DNA of 64,000 bases from Paenibacillus contaminans (GCF_003285015.1 NZ_QMFB01000012.1:62001-126000); one strand, 5' to 3'. Numbered from the stretch's first letter, positions 43,405 through 52,999 are shown. The notes: generated by a model not told the origin, from the sequence alone. A program made the numbers and translations.

Positions 43405-43848
43405 CTACTCCTCCTTTTCCAATGACTTGCCTAACGCGTTAAGCAATTCGTTTGTTCCGTGCTCCCTTATTTCAGGCGTATCGTGTCCGTCAAAAAACGC
43501 GCCCTGCTCCGTAAATATCAGCTTCGTGCCGCCTTCCGCCTTAATCAGCTCAATCGTTGTAATCGAGACGGACATGCGCGTACTGTCCGAATCCAAAGTG
43601 TACGTATAAACAATCCGCTGCTCCGGAACGATCTCCAGGTAGCTGGCGTCGAAGGTGAAGACCGGCCCTTCCGGCGGCCCGCCGCTGCTATACTCGCGCC
43701 CGCCGACCCGAAAATCGAAGATATCCGCCTTCGAAAACCACTTGGCTTTGGCTGCAGGATCGGACCAGGCGCGATAAACCCGCTCCGGCGAAGCGGCATA
43801 AGTCCGCTCGACGACAAAAGTCGCATGTTTGACGAATCGTTCGTTCAT
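43405..43848 (-). CDS. SRPBCC-family protein (AHSA1-like), first copy
   Basis: 147 residues: FVVERTYAASPERVYRAWSDPAAKAKWFSK, DFRVGGREYSSGGP and KLIFTEQGAFFDGHD are typical AHSA1 blocks. ATG at 43848 follows AAGGAGG and overlaps the MerR stop (ATGA). Paralogue of the next gene; both are controlled from the MerR promoter at 44395-44425. Confidence 0.9.
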   Translation of the reverse strand: MNERFVKHATFVVERTYAASPERVYRAWSDPAAKAKWFSKADIFDFRVGGREYSSGGPPEGPVFTFDASYLEIVPEQRIVYTYTLDSDSTRMSVSITTIELIKAEGGTKLIFTEQGAFFDGHDTPEIREHGTNELLNALGKSLEKEE

Positions 43849-44351
43849 TCATTTTCCTCCTTAGGTTTGGGTATCTCGCTCTCTCCGGCAAGAAAATCTC
43901 TCAACAGGTCCAAGTGCCGCTCCCAGCTCGCTTGCCGCTCAATGACGGGTTTCTCGAACTCCATTTTCATCGCTTGCAGAACGCCGGTGAAATCATCAAC
44001 GGTGATTTGCTCTTTCCCCTGCATAAGCTTGGACACGTGTCCGAGCTGCTCCAATAGTTTCTGCTGCAGCCTGATCTGCTCTTTGATTCGGCCTATTTGC
44101 AGGTTGACGATTTCCAGCGGACTGATTTGCCCGCCATCCAAGACCGATTTAATCTCCTCGAGAGACAGGCCCAGCTCCTTAAGCGATAAAATCTGGTGCA
44201 AACGCGACAAGTCGGGTTCATTGTACAGCCTGTGACCGGATTCCGTCTGGCCGGATGGAGAGAATAAACCGATTTGGTCGTAAAAACGTAAAGTGCGTAC
44301 GGTAAGCCCCGTCAGCTTTGCGAGGTCCCCGACCTTCCAATGCTTCTTCAT
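43845..44351 (-). CDS. MerR-family regulator (TipA-like)
   Basis: 168 residues. WKVGDLAKLTGLTVRTLRFYDQIGLFSPSGQTESGHRLYNEPDLSRL is the MerR DNA-binding domain; a coiled coil (LQIGRIKEQIRLQQKLLEQLGHVSKLM) and a short helical tail follow. No metal-binding cysteines, so an organic ligand is likely. ATG at 44351 follows AAAGGGG. First gene of a three-gene operon with two SRPBCC proteins, which may bind the same ligand. Confidence 0.9.
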   Translation of the reverse strand: MKKHWKVGDLAKLTGLTVRTLRFYDQIGLFSPSGQTESGHRLYNEPDLSRLHQILSLKELGLSLEEIKSVLDGGQISPLEIVNLQIGRIKEQIRLQQKLLEQLGHVSKLMQGKEQITVDDFTGVLQAMKMEFEKPVIERQASWERHLDLLRDFLAGESEIPKPKEENE

Positions 44352-44394
44352 AACCATCCCCTTTCATTTGCGCTAGCTGGTTACCGGTAGCTTT

Positions 44395-44425
44395 ATTATA
44401 AAACCTTACGTTACGTAAGGTGCAA
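44395..44425 (-). promoter_or_regulatory. MerR-type promoter with 19-bp spacer
   Basis: On the - strand TTGCAC (44425-44420) and TATAAT (44400-44395) are separated by 19 bp, and the spacer contains the palindrome ACCTTACG-TTA-CGTAAGGT (44403-44421). A 19-bp spacer with a central operator is diagnostic of promoters twisted open by MerR activators. Confidence 0.85.
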
Positions 44426-44585
44426 GTGAAAGTATTGGGTTCTGCCGCATTTTTTTATATAAAGTATCGGGCACGTAACTCCAGAGGAATACATTACGAT
44501 GCGAATACTTAAAGATTGACGCTATACAATTCGAATGGATGCAACTTACAATATAGTTATTATACGGAGAGAACGGGGGAGGGTT

Positions 44586-45536
44586 ATGAAAAATTTCCGC
44601 ATTCGAATACGGAAAGTGCTGGTCATCACAGCAGCATGCCTTGCAACCGTTATGCTGACCGCAGTTTTCTACTACCTTGTCATCAATAATAACCCGAGGC
44701 TGGATCAAGTCTATGCTGACGTTCCCTATAAAATAAAGGACGGCCGGGAGCTCAAGCTTGATATTTATATGCCGGAAAGACAATTCGTAGCGAAGATTCC
44801 CATGCTGGTGTTTTTTCATGGCGGCGGTTGGGATAGCGGCAGCAAACATTTGAGCGACAGCGATATGGAGACCTTCAACATCTTTCGCTCGCTTGGTTTC
44901 GCGATTGTCAGCGTGGAATACCGCCTGACCAATAAACAAATTTCCTTTCCCGCGCCCTTTGCAGACGCTTCCGACTCGATACGCTGGCTTCATCGGAATG
45001 CCTCGCAATACGGGCTCGACAAAGATAAAATCAATCTGATCGGCACCTCCGCAGGAGGCCAAATGGCGCTGCTCGAAGGCTTGGCAGGCAACATTTTCAA
45101 GGATGATCCCGTTCTTGCCGAGGTAGATTTTCAAATAAATAGCATCGTATCGCTCTGCGGTCCGACCGATTTGACCGATCTTAGCGGGTACGACGATGCC
45201 GCTCGCGGCGAAGCTGCCGAGCTGTTAAAGGGATTGATCGGCGGCAGCTACGAAGACATGTCCGACAAATACATATTGGCTTCGCCCATTACTCACATCA
45301 AAAAGGACTCGCCGCCGACTCTTATCGCACACGGCACGCTTGATGAAAGGGTCCCCTTCCAGCAGGCCGAGAAATTTTATGAGGCCGCCAAACAGGCCGG
45401 CGCACAGGTGACCTTCATCCCCGTACAAAACGCCGACCACAAGTTCAAGGCGCCCAAAGGCGAAACCACCTCGCCGCTCGTTAAGGATGCACTCAAACAA
45501 ATTGCCATATTTCTACTGAAAAGAAATTTGATATAG
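44586..45536 (+). CDS. Membrane-anchored alpha/beta hydrolase (esterase/lipase family)
   Basis: 316 residues. An N-terminal hydrophobic segment (VLVITAACLATVMLTAVFYYLV) serves as signal anchor, so the enzyme is probably extracytoplasmic. HGGGW is the oxyanion-hole motif of the hormone-sensitive-lipase group, GTSAGG holds the nucleophile Ser, GTLDERVP the Asp and ADHKF the His. ATG at 44586 follows GGGAGGG. Monocistronic. Confidence 0.9.
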   Translation: MKNFRIRIRKVLVITAACLATVMLTAVFYYLVINNNPRLDQVYADVPYKIKDGRELKLDIYMPERQFVAKIPMLVFFHGGGWDSGSKHLSDSDMETFNIFRSLGFAIVSVEYRLTNKQISFPAPFADASDSIRWLHRNASQYGLDKDKINLIGTSAGGQMALLEGLAGNIFKDDPVLAEVDFQINSIVSLCGPTDLTDLSGYDDAARGEAAELLKGLIGGSYEDMSDKYILASPITHIKKDSPPTLIAHGTLDERVPFQQAEKFYEAAKQAGAQVTFIPVQNADHKFKAPKGETTSPLVKDALKQIAIFLLKRNLI

Positions 45537-45572
45537 TGATACTAACTCCCTCGATGAAAGAAGGCTATTCAA

Positions 45573-45950
45573 ATGAGTGCTCTTGGATTGTCCCTTATGC
45601 TCCGAACGAAGGAACTGAAAGAAACGATCGCTTTTTATACGGATATTCTCGGTTTTGAATGTGAAAGCTACAGCGAGGATTGGGGATGGGCGTCTTTGCG
45701 GCTGGATCGTGTCGTCATTATGGCCGCATTGCCGAACGAGCATATGCCTTTTGACAAGCCTTCTTTTACTGGCTCCTTGTACATCGAACTGAACAATGTG
45801 GACGAATACTGGGACGGAATTCAAGGAAAAGCAAGCGTCTGCTACCCCATTGGGAGTTTTCCATACGGCATGAGGGAATTCGCGATCTACGATAATAACG
45901 GCTACTTGCTGCAATTCGGGCAACGCATCCCTTTGGAAAGCGGAAGCTGA
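45573..45950 (+). CDS. VOC-family (glyoxalase/bleomycin-resistance-like) protein
   Basis: 125 residues, one VOC unit: LMLRTKELKETIAFYTDILGF, GWASLRLDRVVIM, GSLYIELNNVDEYW and REFAIYDNNGYLLQFGQ. The last ligand position is Q. ATG at 45573 follows AAGAAGG. Lies 36 bp after the esterase gene and may share its transcript. Confidence 0.88.
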   Translation: MSALGLSLMLRTKELKETIAFYTDILGFECESYSEDWGWASLRLDRVVIMAALPNEHMPFDKPSFTGSLYIELNNVDEYWDGIQGKASVCYPIGSFPYGMREFAIYDNNGYLLQFGQRIPLESGS

Positions 45951-46131
45951 ACCTATTTACGAGCTTGATAATTATTAGCGATCTGCTCCCCTAAGGCTTG
46001 GATTTTATAAGGCAGGCTGCCGTTTTCCGGCGCCTGCCATTTGATGCGTTTATCGGAAAGGTTATCGCGAAAGCAGCTTTAAACCTGCTTAAACCACCGG
46101 CGCGCCAAAGACACCTTATCCTTGGGGATTT

Positions 46132-46803
46132 TCAGCTATTCACAATACCCAATACAAAGCCGTCATAGCCTTTACTGCCGACAGTTTGTATGGCGGTTGC
46201 CTCAATTCTCGGCTCCTCGGCCAGCAGATCGTAAAACCGCCTCACTCCGTTTACACGGGGGTCTTGACTGCTTTCATTGACGACTTCGCCTTCCCGGATC
46301 ACATTATCCCCAAGAATGACCGTTCCGGGATGCGAGAAGTGAAGCGCCCATTTCAGATATTTCGGATTGTTCGGTTTGTCGGCATCGATAAAAATAAAAT
46401 CAAACGGCTCTACGCCCTCCTCCGCCATTCGAGCCAATTGCTCCAAAGCGTCTCCTACCCGAAGCTCTATTTTATCGTTCATCCCGGCAAGCGCTATGTT
46501 CGACCGTGCCACTTGGGCATGGAACGGGTCGAGCTCCAGCGTCACGATATGTCCGTCGGACGGCAGCGCTCTCGCCAACCAGATCGTACTGTATGCTCCA
46601 AGCGTACCGATCTCCATAATTCGTTTTGCGCCTTGCATGCGGACCAATAAGTGCAATAGCTTTCCTTGCGCGGGGGTAACGTCATAGGCCGGCAGCCTTG
46701 CCTGTTGATTGGCGGCCAACACGCTTTCCAGCACATCGTCTTGAGGAATCAAGCGCTCCGTAATGTACTCGTCGACCTTTTCCCATGTGCTTCGTGGATT
46801 CAT
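46132..46803 (-). CDS. SAM-dependent O-methyltransferase
   Basis: 223 residues of the class I, catechol-O-methyltransferase-like family (Methyltransf_3): RIMEIGTLGAYSTIWLARAL binds SAM, ELDPFHAQVARSNI follows, FDFIFIDADKPN and VILGDNVIREGEV hold the metal ligands. ATG at 46803 is preferred over GTG 46812, which touches the GAGGAG site. Divergent from a LysR regulator, its likely activator. Confidence 0.92.
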   Translation of the reverse strand: MNPRSTWEKVDEYITERLIPQDDVLESVLAANQQARLPAYDVTPAQGKLLHLLVRMQGAKRIMEIGTLGAYSTIWLARALPSDGHIVTLELDPFHAQVARSNIALAGMNDKIELRVGDALEQLARMAEEGVEPFDFIFIDADKPNNPKYLKWALHFSHPGTVILGDNVIREGEVVNESSQDPRVNGVRRFYDLLAEEPRIEATAIQTVGSKGYDGFVLGIVNS

Positions 46804-46893
46804 AGCGATCACATCTCCTCTTTCCTTTTTTATCTTCTACCTGCATTGTAAACGAGTTATAATCATAAATATAATATATGTTTTTGATGAACC

Positions 46894-46908
46894 TATACTT
46901 ATAGTATA
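46894..46908. promoter_or_regulatory. LysR-type operator between O-methyltransferase and lysR
   Basis: TATAC-TTATA-GTATA is a perfect 15-bp palindrome that satisfies the T-N11-A LysR box, located 26 bp upstream of the LysR start in the divergent region. Confidence 0.6.
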
Positions 46909-46934
46909 TGAATCTGCAGTAAAGGGAGTATCCG

Positions 46935-47837
46935 ATGAATCTGCATGCTTTGCGTTTATTTCATACCATAGCTTCTACCGGAAGCGTGACGCGCGCTTCG
47001 GAGCTGTTGAATATAAGCCAACCTGCCATTACCGCCCAGATTAAAAAATTCGAGAAAGAATTGATGCTCACCCTGCTTAAACCTCTGGGAAGAGGAATCG
47101 CTCTGACGGATGCCGGCGAAGAGCTTGCTCTGCTTGCCAAAAGACTTTTCGCAGTCGAGCAGCAGATCGAGCAGTTCGCTCATGATTACCGTAACGGCAC
47201 GAAAGGCAGCATTCGTTTGGCCGCGACGTATTTGCCGGCTCATTTTCTAATCCCCGCCTGGATCGCAAAGTTCAAGCGGTTACATGAAGAAGTTGAAATG
47301 ACGATCACGACGACCAATTCGAACGATGCCCTGAGACGGCTTCTGGATGTAGATGCGGACATAGCGATTTATGGGGGGATCGCCGAGGAATATCCCGATA
47401 CGATCCTGACGGAGGAATTGTTTCAAGACGAGTTATGGTTTGTAGTCGCCCCCAATCACCGGTACGCGAATCAGCGGGTTACTTTGTCCGAAATGATGAA
47501 GGAGCCTTTCGTCATGCGTGAGGAAGGCAGTTCGACCCGCGAGCGGTTATTATCTCTCTGCCGCACCTACACATCATCCCTCCCTACCATTTCCTTGCAA
47601 TTCAACGGGCTGCATGAAGCGATTACTGCCGTTATTGCCGGATACGGCGCGAACTTCGTCTCTTCGCTGGTCGTGCGGGAATATGTGGAACGGGGAGAGT
47701 TGTCGCGAGTTTACGTCGAAGGGATCGATCTCAAAAACACGATTGCCATCTGCACACGCAAAAACGAACCTTTATCCGCCTCCACGCGGAACTTCATTCA
47801 GATGATCCGCCAAAATCCTTATAGGCTTCCACGATAG
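46935..47837 (+). CDS. LysR-family transcriptional regulator
   Basis: 300 residues. HTH: LRLFHTIASTGSVTRASELLNISQPAITAQIKKFEKEL. Effector domain ~90-295 with GSIRLAATYLPAHFLIPAWIAKFK, similar to the CysB/CbbR branch. ATG at 46935 follows AGGGAG. Divergent from the O-methyltransferase gene. Confidence 0.93.
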   Translation: MNLHALRLFHTIASTGSVTRASELLNISQPAITAQIKKFEKELMLTLLKPLGRGIALTDAGEELALLAKRLFAVEQQIEQFAHDYRNGTKGSIRLAATYLPAHFLIPAWIAKFKRLHEEVEMTITTTNSNDALRRLLDVDADIAIYGGIAEEYPDTILTEELFQDELWFVVAPNHRYANQRVTLSEMMKEPFVMREEGSSTRERLLSLCRTYTSSLPTISLQFNGLHEAITAVIAGYGANFVSSLVVREYVERGELSRVYVEGIDLKNTIAICTRKNEPLSASTRNFIQMIRQNPYRLPR

Positions 47838-47926
47838 ACTTGCTGATAAACTAAGAAAAACGCCTTGCGGCGTCCTTGGAGTAGGATATACGTTTGCGCG
47901 TGGGGGAGGTAGTGGGTTGGGGCTTT

Positions 47927-48033
47927 CAGCGGTTTCGCCGTCCTTTAAAGGACGAGCGCGTTTACCGGGAATCGGAACAATCAGCGGAGGATATACTTTG
48001 TGACAAAAAAGGCCTTCCTTTGCAGGATGGCCT
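47927..48033. repeat. Structured intergenic repeat, copy B, with terminator hairpin
   Basis: The hairpin CGG-TTTCG-CCG (47930-47940) is followed by GTCCTTT-AAAGGAC (47940-47953), which replaces the longer arm of copies A and C, then GCGTTTACCGGGAA and the tail GGAACAATCAGC...GATATACTTT shared with copy C. The hairpin GGCCTTCC/GGATGGCC (48011-48032) gives a T tract on the - strand and can end the beta-helix gene. Confidence 0.7.
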
Positions 48034-48082
48034 CCGCCTATACATTCATCCGTCCTTATGCCGGCGCCGCATGGATGCCAAG

Positions 48083-50227
48083 TCAATTACCGGTAAACAC
48101 TCTTCGTTCCAGCCAGTCTGTGTTTAGAACATTGGAGGTACCGTTCGTCATCCTTTGCCAACCGACCATCAGATACTTCTTCGAGCCGTTGCCCGCTTGT
48201 ATGGGAGAGCGTAAGGTTGCGGAATCCCCTATCTTCCATGTGGATTGTGCAGGCAATGCCGCAAAGGTCAGCGCCTGATCGCCCGATCGCCGGCCGGTTA
48301 CCGTAATACTGTCCACGATAGGGGAAGACGTGGCCGCATCTACGCGATTCCCTTCCATGTGAAGGTAGTCCAGAGTGGCAGGGGTTCCCAAATCCCCAAG
48401 ATAAATGCCTTGGTGAGTCGTCCCTGTCCCTCCGCCGATATCATTAGAGGTCAGCGTCACCCCGCCCTGCGTTCCGGATACGTGAATGGCTACCGTTTCG
48501 GGCACGCTTGCCGCAGGCTGCATGTTGCAAATCACATTCGATTTTACCGTCGTATTATGAACGGATCCCAGTGCCCCAAGCCCTATACAAATCCCCCTGC
48601 AAAAACCGTTGATCAAATTTCCGGAGATCATGGTATCGTACAGAGAACCTTCTGCGGCGGAGCTGACCAGAACGGCAATGTTGGAAGACCGGTCCGTACA
48701 ATACAATTGATTCCCGGTAACCGTCATCCGGTCGCCTGCCCCGCTCGTCATATTCAAGAATACCGCAGTCTTAGGGAAGCCCATAAACGGGTTTAAAATT
48801 TGTCCGTCCACAATGTGGATTCGGTTATTGGCAATCAGCAGATCCGATGTCCCGAGGTCTATTGGAGCAATGCTAAACAACCCGACGCCGAACCACGAAA
48901 CGGTAAAAGAATTCCCCGTTACGGTAATTCCCCTGGACGGCGTTTTCTGATTTCCGGTAATCCATAACCCTTGCGCGTAATTATTCACAATATTATTGTT
49001 GAAGAGGTTTTCGGACCCATGCAGCTCGGCGGCGACAACCGGACCTGCCAGGCCTGTGGAAACGGTGGGGTGATCGAATACGCAGTCGTGGACATTGATG
49101 TTATCGCCCCACATGTAAACGGAGGAATGGTCGCTGCTGTCAATCCCGTTGTTGTAAAATTTGCAAAAGCTTATTTCGACATTGCGGCTGTGCGTAGCGG
49201 GGGATTCTTGCTGCCCTGTAGCAATACAAGTAACGCCGGGGGAGTTTATGAATTCGCAATTCGTGATTTTGGAATCGTACAGCCGGGCGTCGGCGCCGGA
49301 AGTGGCTACAGTACCCGAGATAAAAATGCCAGCGCAATTAAATTGGTTATAACCGCCGCTGGCCCTGTTAGGACTAATTTTATTGTTCGCACCGTTCACG
49401 TCAAACGTAATGCCTTCCACATAAAGATTGTGGATCACCGTGTTTCCCGAGATGATGTTAAAATATTTGGGGCTCGCATCGGTAGACTCGTTATCCTTCA
49501 ACTTGAAAATCGTTTTGCCGATGCCCGCTCCCTGCAGATCCATTTTGTCCCGCGCAATCAAAGCACAAACGCTCGGGCCGCCGGCGAGATTGATCGTTTT
49601 GTCCAGTCTTAATAAATAGGTCCCTTCCGGAAAATAAAGGGGTACGCCAGCGTCGATGGCTTTCTGAATGGAGGTCGTATCGTCGCTTGTACCATTGGCC
49701 AGCGCACCGAACATAAGCGGAGTGAGCCTGCCCTCATAGAAGCGGACCAGACATCCGGCTCCCGATGGATTCGTTTCGCCTGTGCCGCTGAGGAAGCCCG
49801 GCAGCCCCGCTTCCGTTCCATTCCATGGGACGGTGGCCGAGATGATCGTCCCGCCGTTGTGGGCGGATTTTGCACGAGTCTTATCTACGTAGAAAACCCC
49901 GCCGCCGGCGATTGTGCCGGGATGGAAGCTATGTATATGGATAGGCTGCCCATCGGTTAGCGTCGATAAATCGAGGGATTGAATATCGGCGACACTGTCC
50001 AGATAGACGACATCACTGCTCGTTTTTACGGCAGCCGAAGCCGACCCGGCGCCGCCAAGCAGCAAACCGCCTGTCGCAACAGCCGCCCCCAAGCCGCCCA
50101 TAGCCGTCAAAAATTTTCTTCTGCTTAATTCAGCCGCTGAAGAAGCATTTCCTTTAGTTGCGTCCGGTCTTGCAGCCACTCCCTGCCGCTCGTCGCTTTG
50201 CTTGACTTGATCCATGATTTCCGACAT
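48083..50227 (-). CDS. Tat-exported right-handed beta-helix protein
   Basis: 714 residues. A twin-arginine signal (SRRKFLTAMGGLGAAVATGG, ~35-54) ends near GSASAA. From ~165, MFGALANGTSDDTTSIQKAIDAG is the start motif of Pectate_lyase_3/phage tail-spike beta-helices, followed by many irregular parallel beta-helix rungs (VITNCEFINSPG, NVEISFCKFYNNG type) to ~650. The last ~60 residues (WKIGDSATLRSP...YLMVGWQRMTNG) resemble a trimerisation or carbohydrate-binding end. ATG at 50227 follows AGGAGG. Probably an extracellular polysaccharide lyase or hydrolase; the substrate is unknown. Confidence 0.88.
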   Translation of the reverse strand: MSEIMDQVKQSDERQGVAARPDATKGNASSAAELSRRKFLTAMGGLGAAVATGGLLLGGAGSASAAVKTSSDVVYLDSVADIQSLDLSTLTDGQPIHIHSFHPGTIAGGGVFYVDKTRAKSAHNGGTIISATVPWNGTEAGLPGFLSGTGETNPSGAGCLVRFYEGRLTPLMFGALANGTSDDTTSIQKAIDAGVPLYFPEGTYLLRLDKTINLAGGPSVCALIARDKMDLQGAGIGKTIFKLKDNESTDASPKYFNIISGNTVIHNLYVEGITFDVNGANNKISPNRASGGYNQFNCAGIFISGTVATSGADARLYDSKITNCEFINSPGVTCIATGQQESPATHSRNVEISFCKFYNNGIDSSDHSSVYMWGDNINVHDCVFDHPTVSTGLAGPVVAAELHGSENLFNNNIVNNYAQGLWITGNQKTPSRGITVTGNSFTVSWFGVGLFSIAPIDLGTSDLLIANNRIHIVDGQILNPFMGFPKTAVFLNMTSGAGDRMTVTGNQLYCTDRSSNIAVLVSSAAEGSLYDTMISGNLINGFCRGICIGLGALGSVHNTTVKSNVICNMQPAASVPETVAIHVSGTQGGVTLTSNDIGGGTGTTHQGIYLGDLGTPATLDYLHMEGNRVDAATSSPIVDSITVTGRRSGDQALTFAALPAQSTWKIGDSATLRSPIQAGNGSKKYLMVGWQRMTNGTSNVLNTDWLERRVFTGN

Positions 50228-50656
50228 TTTTTCCGCCTCCTGATTTCAAGGATAAACGTTCATGGCCTCTCGGCCGCAGGCTATGATGAAAATGTGTCCC
50301 GTCCGGTGTTTAAAACGCCTAAACCGGCGTATGATTACTCACGGATACGGCAAGCGCTTTCATATCCGTCCGGCTTTCCTGTTAAGCCTCAGAGCGCGCT
50401 TCTTATTTTCATTTCCCGCCCCCTTGCATCATAAGTGCTAAAGCGATCATGCCGGTGCTCCTGATCGACTCCATCCAAAGCCACACCTTAATTGTCATTA
50501 TATAGGCGAATTCTCTCTCCAAGATAGCTGCAATCTCCGTACTTTTATTCCCGTAACGGCGTAATGCCTTTATAAATCGGTAAATGAATAAATGTTCGGT
50601 AAATGTGCGACCTGTGCGCACCGGCAAATACTGTCGTCCGCAATTAAGCCGAATAA
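50228..50656. other. 429-bp intergenic region without gene
   Basis: Upstream region of the beta-helix gene and downstream region of the GyrI-like gene. A 72-codon frame on the - strand (50409-50627) begins with TTG without a ribosome site and shows no domain, so I do not call it. No repeat or clear promoter recognised. Confidence 0.4.
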
Positions 50657-51133
50657 CTACTTCAATGCTACAAACAAGTCAATTTCATTGTCCGGACTTT
50701 CCGGCTTATAACGTTCGTCCCAAATTTCAAAATCGTAATCCTTCGGCTCGTTTCCGGTTTCTTCAAGCCACTGCCCGTATATATAGTCATAGGAAAGAGA
50801 AAGCTCCGATTCAGGTCCTTTGTGTGTGTAAACCGCATACTTACTTTCCGGAACGGTATGGCTGCTCATATTTGGCGGAACATCGCCTTTTTTACTTACT
50901 TCATAACAAAGAATATGGGTAAATACATCCGCCTTGGGGTTAAAATCGGCATTCATCGGGTAAATCTGCATTAACATTACATTTTCATTTTTCTTATATT
51001 GAATTTCGTCTTTTCTTTGCAGCAGTAAGTGATATTTGCTCTTGCCAAGACCCGACTCGAACTCCTCAACAGGTGCTTCCATTCTGTATCCTACAACATG
51101 AAAAAGCGGCAATGTTATGATTTTAGGTTCCAT
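50657..51133 (-). CDS. GyrI-like/effector-binding domain protein
   Basis: 158 residues, stand-alone GyrI-like (AraC effector-binding, SOUL-related) domain: LPLFHVVGYRMEAPVEEF at the start, YAVYTHKGPESELSLSYDYIYGQWLEETGNEPKDYDFEIWDERY at the end. Such proteins bind planar or hydrophobic small molecules. ATG at 51133 follows GAGGA. Monocistronic. Confidence 0.88.
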   Translation of the reverse strand: MEPKIITLPLFHVVGYRMEAPVEEFESGLGKSKYHLLLQRKDEIQYKKNENVMLMQIYPMNADFNPKADVFTHILCYEVSKKGDVPPNMSSHTVPESKYAVYTHKGPESELSLSYDYIYGQWLEETGNEPKDYDFEIWDERYKPESPDNEIDLFVALK

Positions 51134-51250
51134 GAAATGTCCTCGTTTCCATAATGTTTATCGCTCCGCCTGCTTACTTCCTATTATCACGATGCGGAAA
51201 TCAGCGGTCAAACGAATGTCTTGTTCTATGCGAAATCCGTCTTACCTTAC

Positions 51251-51296
51251 AAAAAAAGCTTCTTACCGGTTCATGAAGAACGGCAAGAAGCTTTCT
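51251..51296 (-). terminator. Terminator of the stalk-domain gene
   Basis: AAAGCTTCTT-CCG pairs with CGG-AAGAAGCTTT on the - strand and runs into seven T, directly after the stop at 51302. Confidence 0.9.
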
Positions 51297-51301
51297 TTCT
51301 G

Positions 51302-52999
51302 CTATAGATCTTTCCAAATATTAAATTCAAGCCAGTCGTCTTGAAACATATCCTTGCCCTCGAGATTGTTTAGAGGACCGAATGCAAGCTCGAAATCTTT
51401 ATTGTTTTCAAAAAAATCCGTTGGCAGCAAAATGACCGATATCTTCTCCACGCTTTCACCCGGCTTCAGTTCATCCTTCACTTTGGGCGCCAATCCGTTT
51501 GTATCCTGTATGCTCGCGCCGGACATGGCAAGCGTCGTTTTCAAACTGTTTACATGTATGGTTTGCGCCGACTTATTCTCAATACGATATTTTGTTGTCA
51601 ATGCGATGATCCCATTATCGCCATATCCTTTGAAGGATTGGGCATGCGCCGGATCGATGGTCAGCTTTGCCCATTGGTAACCTTCCAGCGTAATGCTTAT
51701 ATTTTCCAGCTGCTGGCTTCTGTTAGGCTGCCAGGCGAAAAGCAGCTGCTTTCGGGCGATTTTTTCCGTCGTCAAAATATCCTCATAAGGCTGTTGTTCT
51801 TCAGCCGGCGAACCGGAACCATTCGATCCGTCATCTTCTTCAATCAGATAATCGCGGCCGCCGATCCGCAGCATTTTGACGCTTGGCTGTTCGGGCAAGA
51901 AAAACAATAGCTGCTTGCTTGTTCCGTCCTTATACTTGAGCAGCAAGGTATAATGGACTATCGCATAGGTTCCCGAGGCTCCCTTTTCGGAAGTAACGGT
52001 TGTAGAGACACCCGAATTGTCGCCGCTATCCGAACCGTCGGTCGTATGACCTACGAATTTGTTGTCGGTAAAAGTACCGTCTTTATTAAAGCGATAAGTG
52101 ACCGAGCTTGCCAATCCGCTTCCCGTCGGACTGGACGAGTAGCTGGCGGATACGTACTCGCCTTCAAGCTTCAATCTGCGGGACGGCAAATATTGAATAT
52201 ACTTGTCCCCGTCGATTTCCAGCTCCGTTTCGGAGTTCACCTTGAGCGAATACGACTTGCCGTTGCTTAAAACAAGCTGATCCCCTTTGACTTCATAGGT
52301 CAAACATTCGTCTTTGCTGCAATCAAGCGCATCTAGTCCACCATCGGGGAAGTCGGTCGCAACCTGCGTGTCATTGATAAAATAATAATAATCCCAGCAC
52401 AGCGTGGAGCAATAGCTCATTCCCGGCAAATCCATCTCCCATTTTGCAAAAAAACCGCGAAGCGTTCCTTGGGCGGCAGCCGGGACGCCTTTATCCGCCT
52501 GTCCTTGCGCAGCGGCCTTGGAAAGACCGGAAACCTGGATGAACTCCTCGCTATACACGCTGATCGTCCGCTGCCCGCTGTTCCAGCCTACGACCGCTCC
52601 CGTCGCTTCCCCGACAAAACGCAGCGGCACCAGCGTATTACCGTCGACAATGGAGGCCGGTTTGGTCAATTCGACCGGTTGTCCGTTGACTTCCGCCGTC
52701 TCGCTGTCAATCGTCAGTGAAAAGGTTAGTCCTTCTTTCTTGCCGCTCACCGTTTGCGTTTCCCCATTCCAGGAAAGCTCAATGCCAAGCGACTCGAACA
52801 GCGGGCGAAGCTGCACCAGTGTCGTGCCGTCCTCCAACAGCGGATCAATCGCAAACTCGACCGGTTGTTTATCCGTATATACTTCAATACGTTTGTCCTC
52901 CGCCGCCTCGGCCGAAGCTGCAAAAAGGAACAGCAACGCTGCCAGCATGACGAAGCTTGCCAGTATGACCGATATTTTATTATTTCTGACATTCAGCAA
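51302..52999 (-). CDS. Secreted copper-amine-oxidase-like N-domain (stalk-domain) protein
   Basis: 565 residues. Signal peptide VILASFVMLAALLFLFAASAEAA. Residues ~38-140 form the stalk domain common in Paenibacillus (TTLVQLRPLFESLGIELSWNGETQTVSG; GNTLVPLRFVGEATGAVVGWN). The centre (~160-370) holds a DUF-like lipocalin-type beta region with two Cys pairs (YCSTLCWDYYY, DCSKDEC), the end (~400-565) an immunoglobulin-like region. The start TTG at 52999 lies 8 bp behind GGAGGAGAGG; the in-frame ATG at 53020 lies inside that site's region and is rejected. Function unknown, exported. Confidence 0.85.
   Translation of the reverse strand: MLNVRNNKISVILASFVMLAALLFLFAASAEAAEDKRIEVYTDKQPVEFAIDPLLEDGTTLVQLRPLFESLGIELSWNGETQTVSGKKEGLTFSLTIDSETAEVNGQPVELTKPASIVDGNTLVPLRFVGEATGAVVGWNSGQRTISVYSEEFIQVSGLSKAAAQGQADKGVPAAAQGTLRGFFAKWEMDLPGMSYCSTLCWDYYYFINDTQVATDFPDGGLDALDCSKDECLTYEVKGDQLVLSNGKSYSLKVNSETELEIDGDKYIQYLPSRRLKLEGEYVSASYSSSPTGSGLASSVTYRFNKDGTFTDNKFVGHTTDGSDSGDNSGVSTTVTSEKGASGTYAIVHYTLLLKYKDGTSKQLLFFLPEQPSVKMLRIGGRDYLIEEDDGSNGSGSPAEEQQPYEDILTTEKIARKQLLFAWQPNRSQQLENISITLEGYQWAKLTIDPAHAQSFKGYGDNGIIALTTKYRIENKSAQTIHVNSLKTTLAMSGASIQDTNGLAPKVKDELKPGESVEKISVILLPTDFFENNKDFELAFGPLNNLEGKDMFQDDWLEFNIWKDL

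Noticed and set aside
50409..50627. 72-codon - strand frame
   Set aside because: TTG start without ribosome site; no domain.
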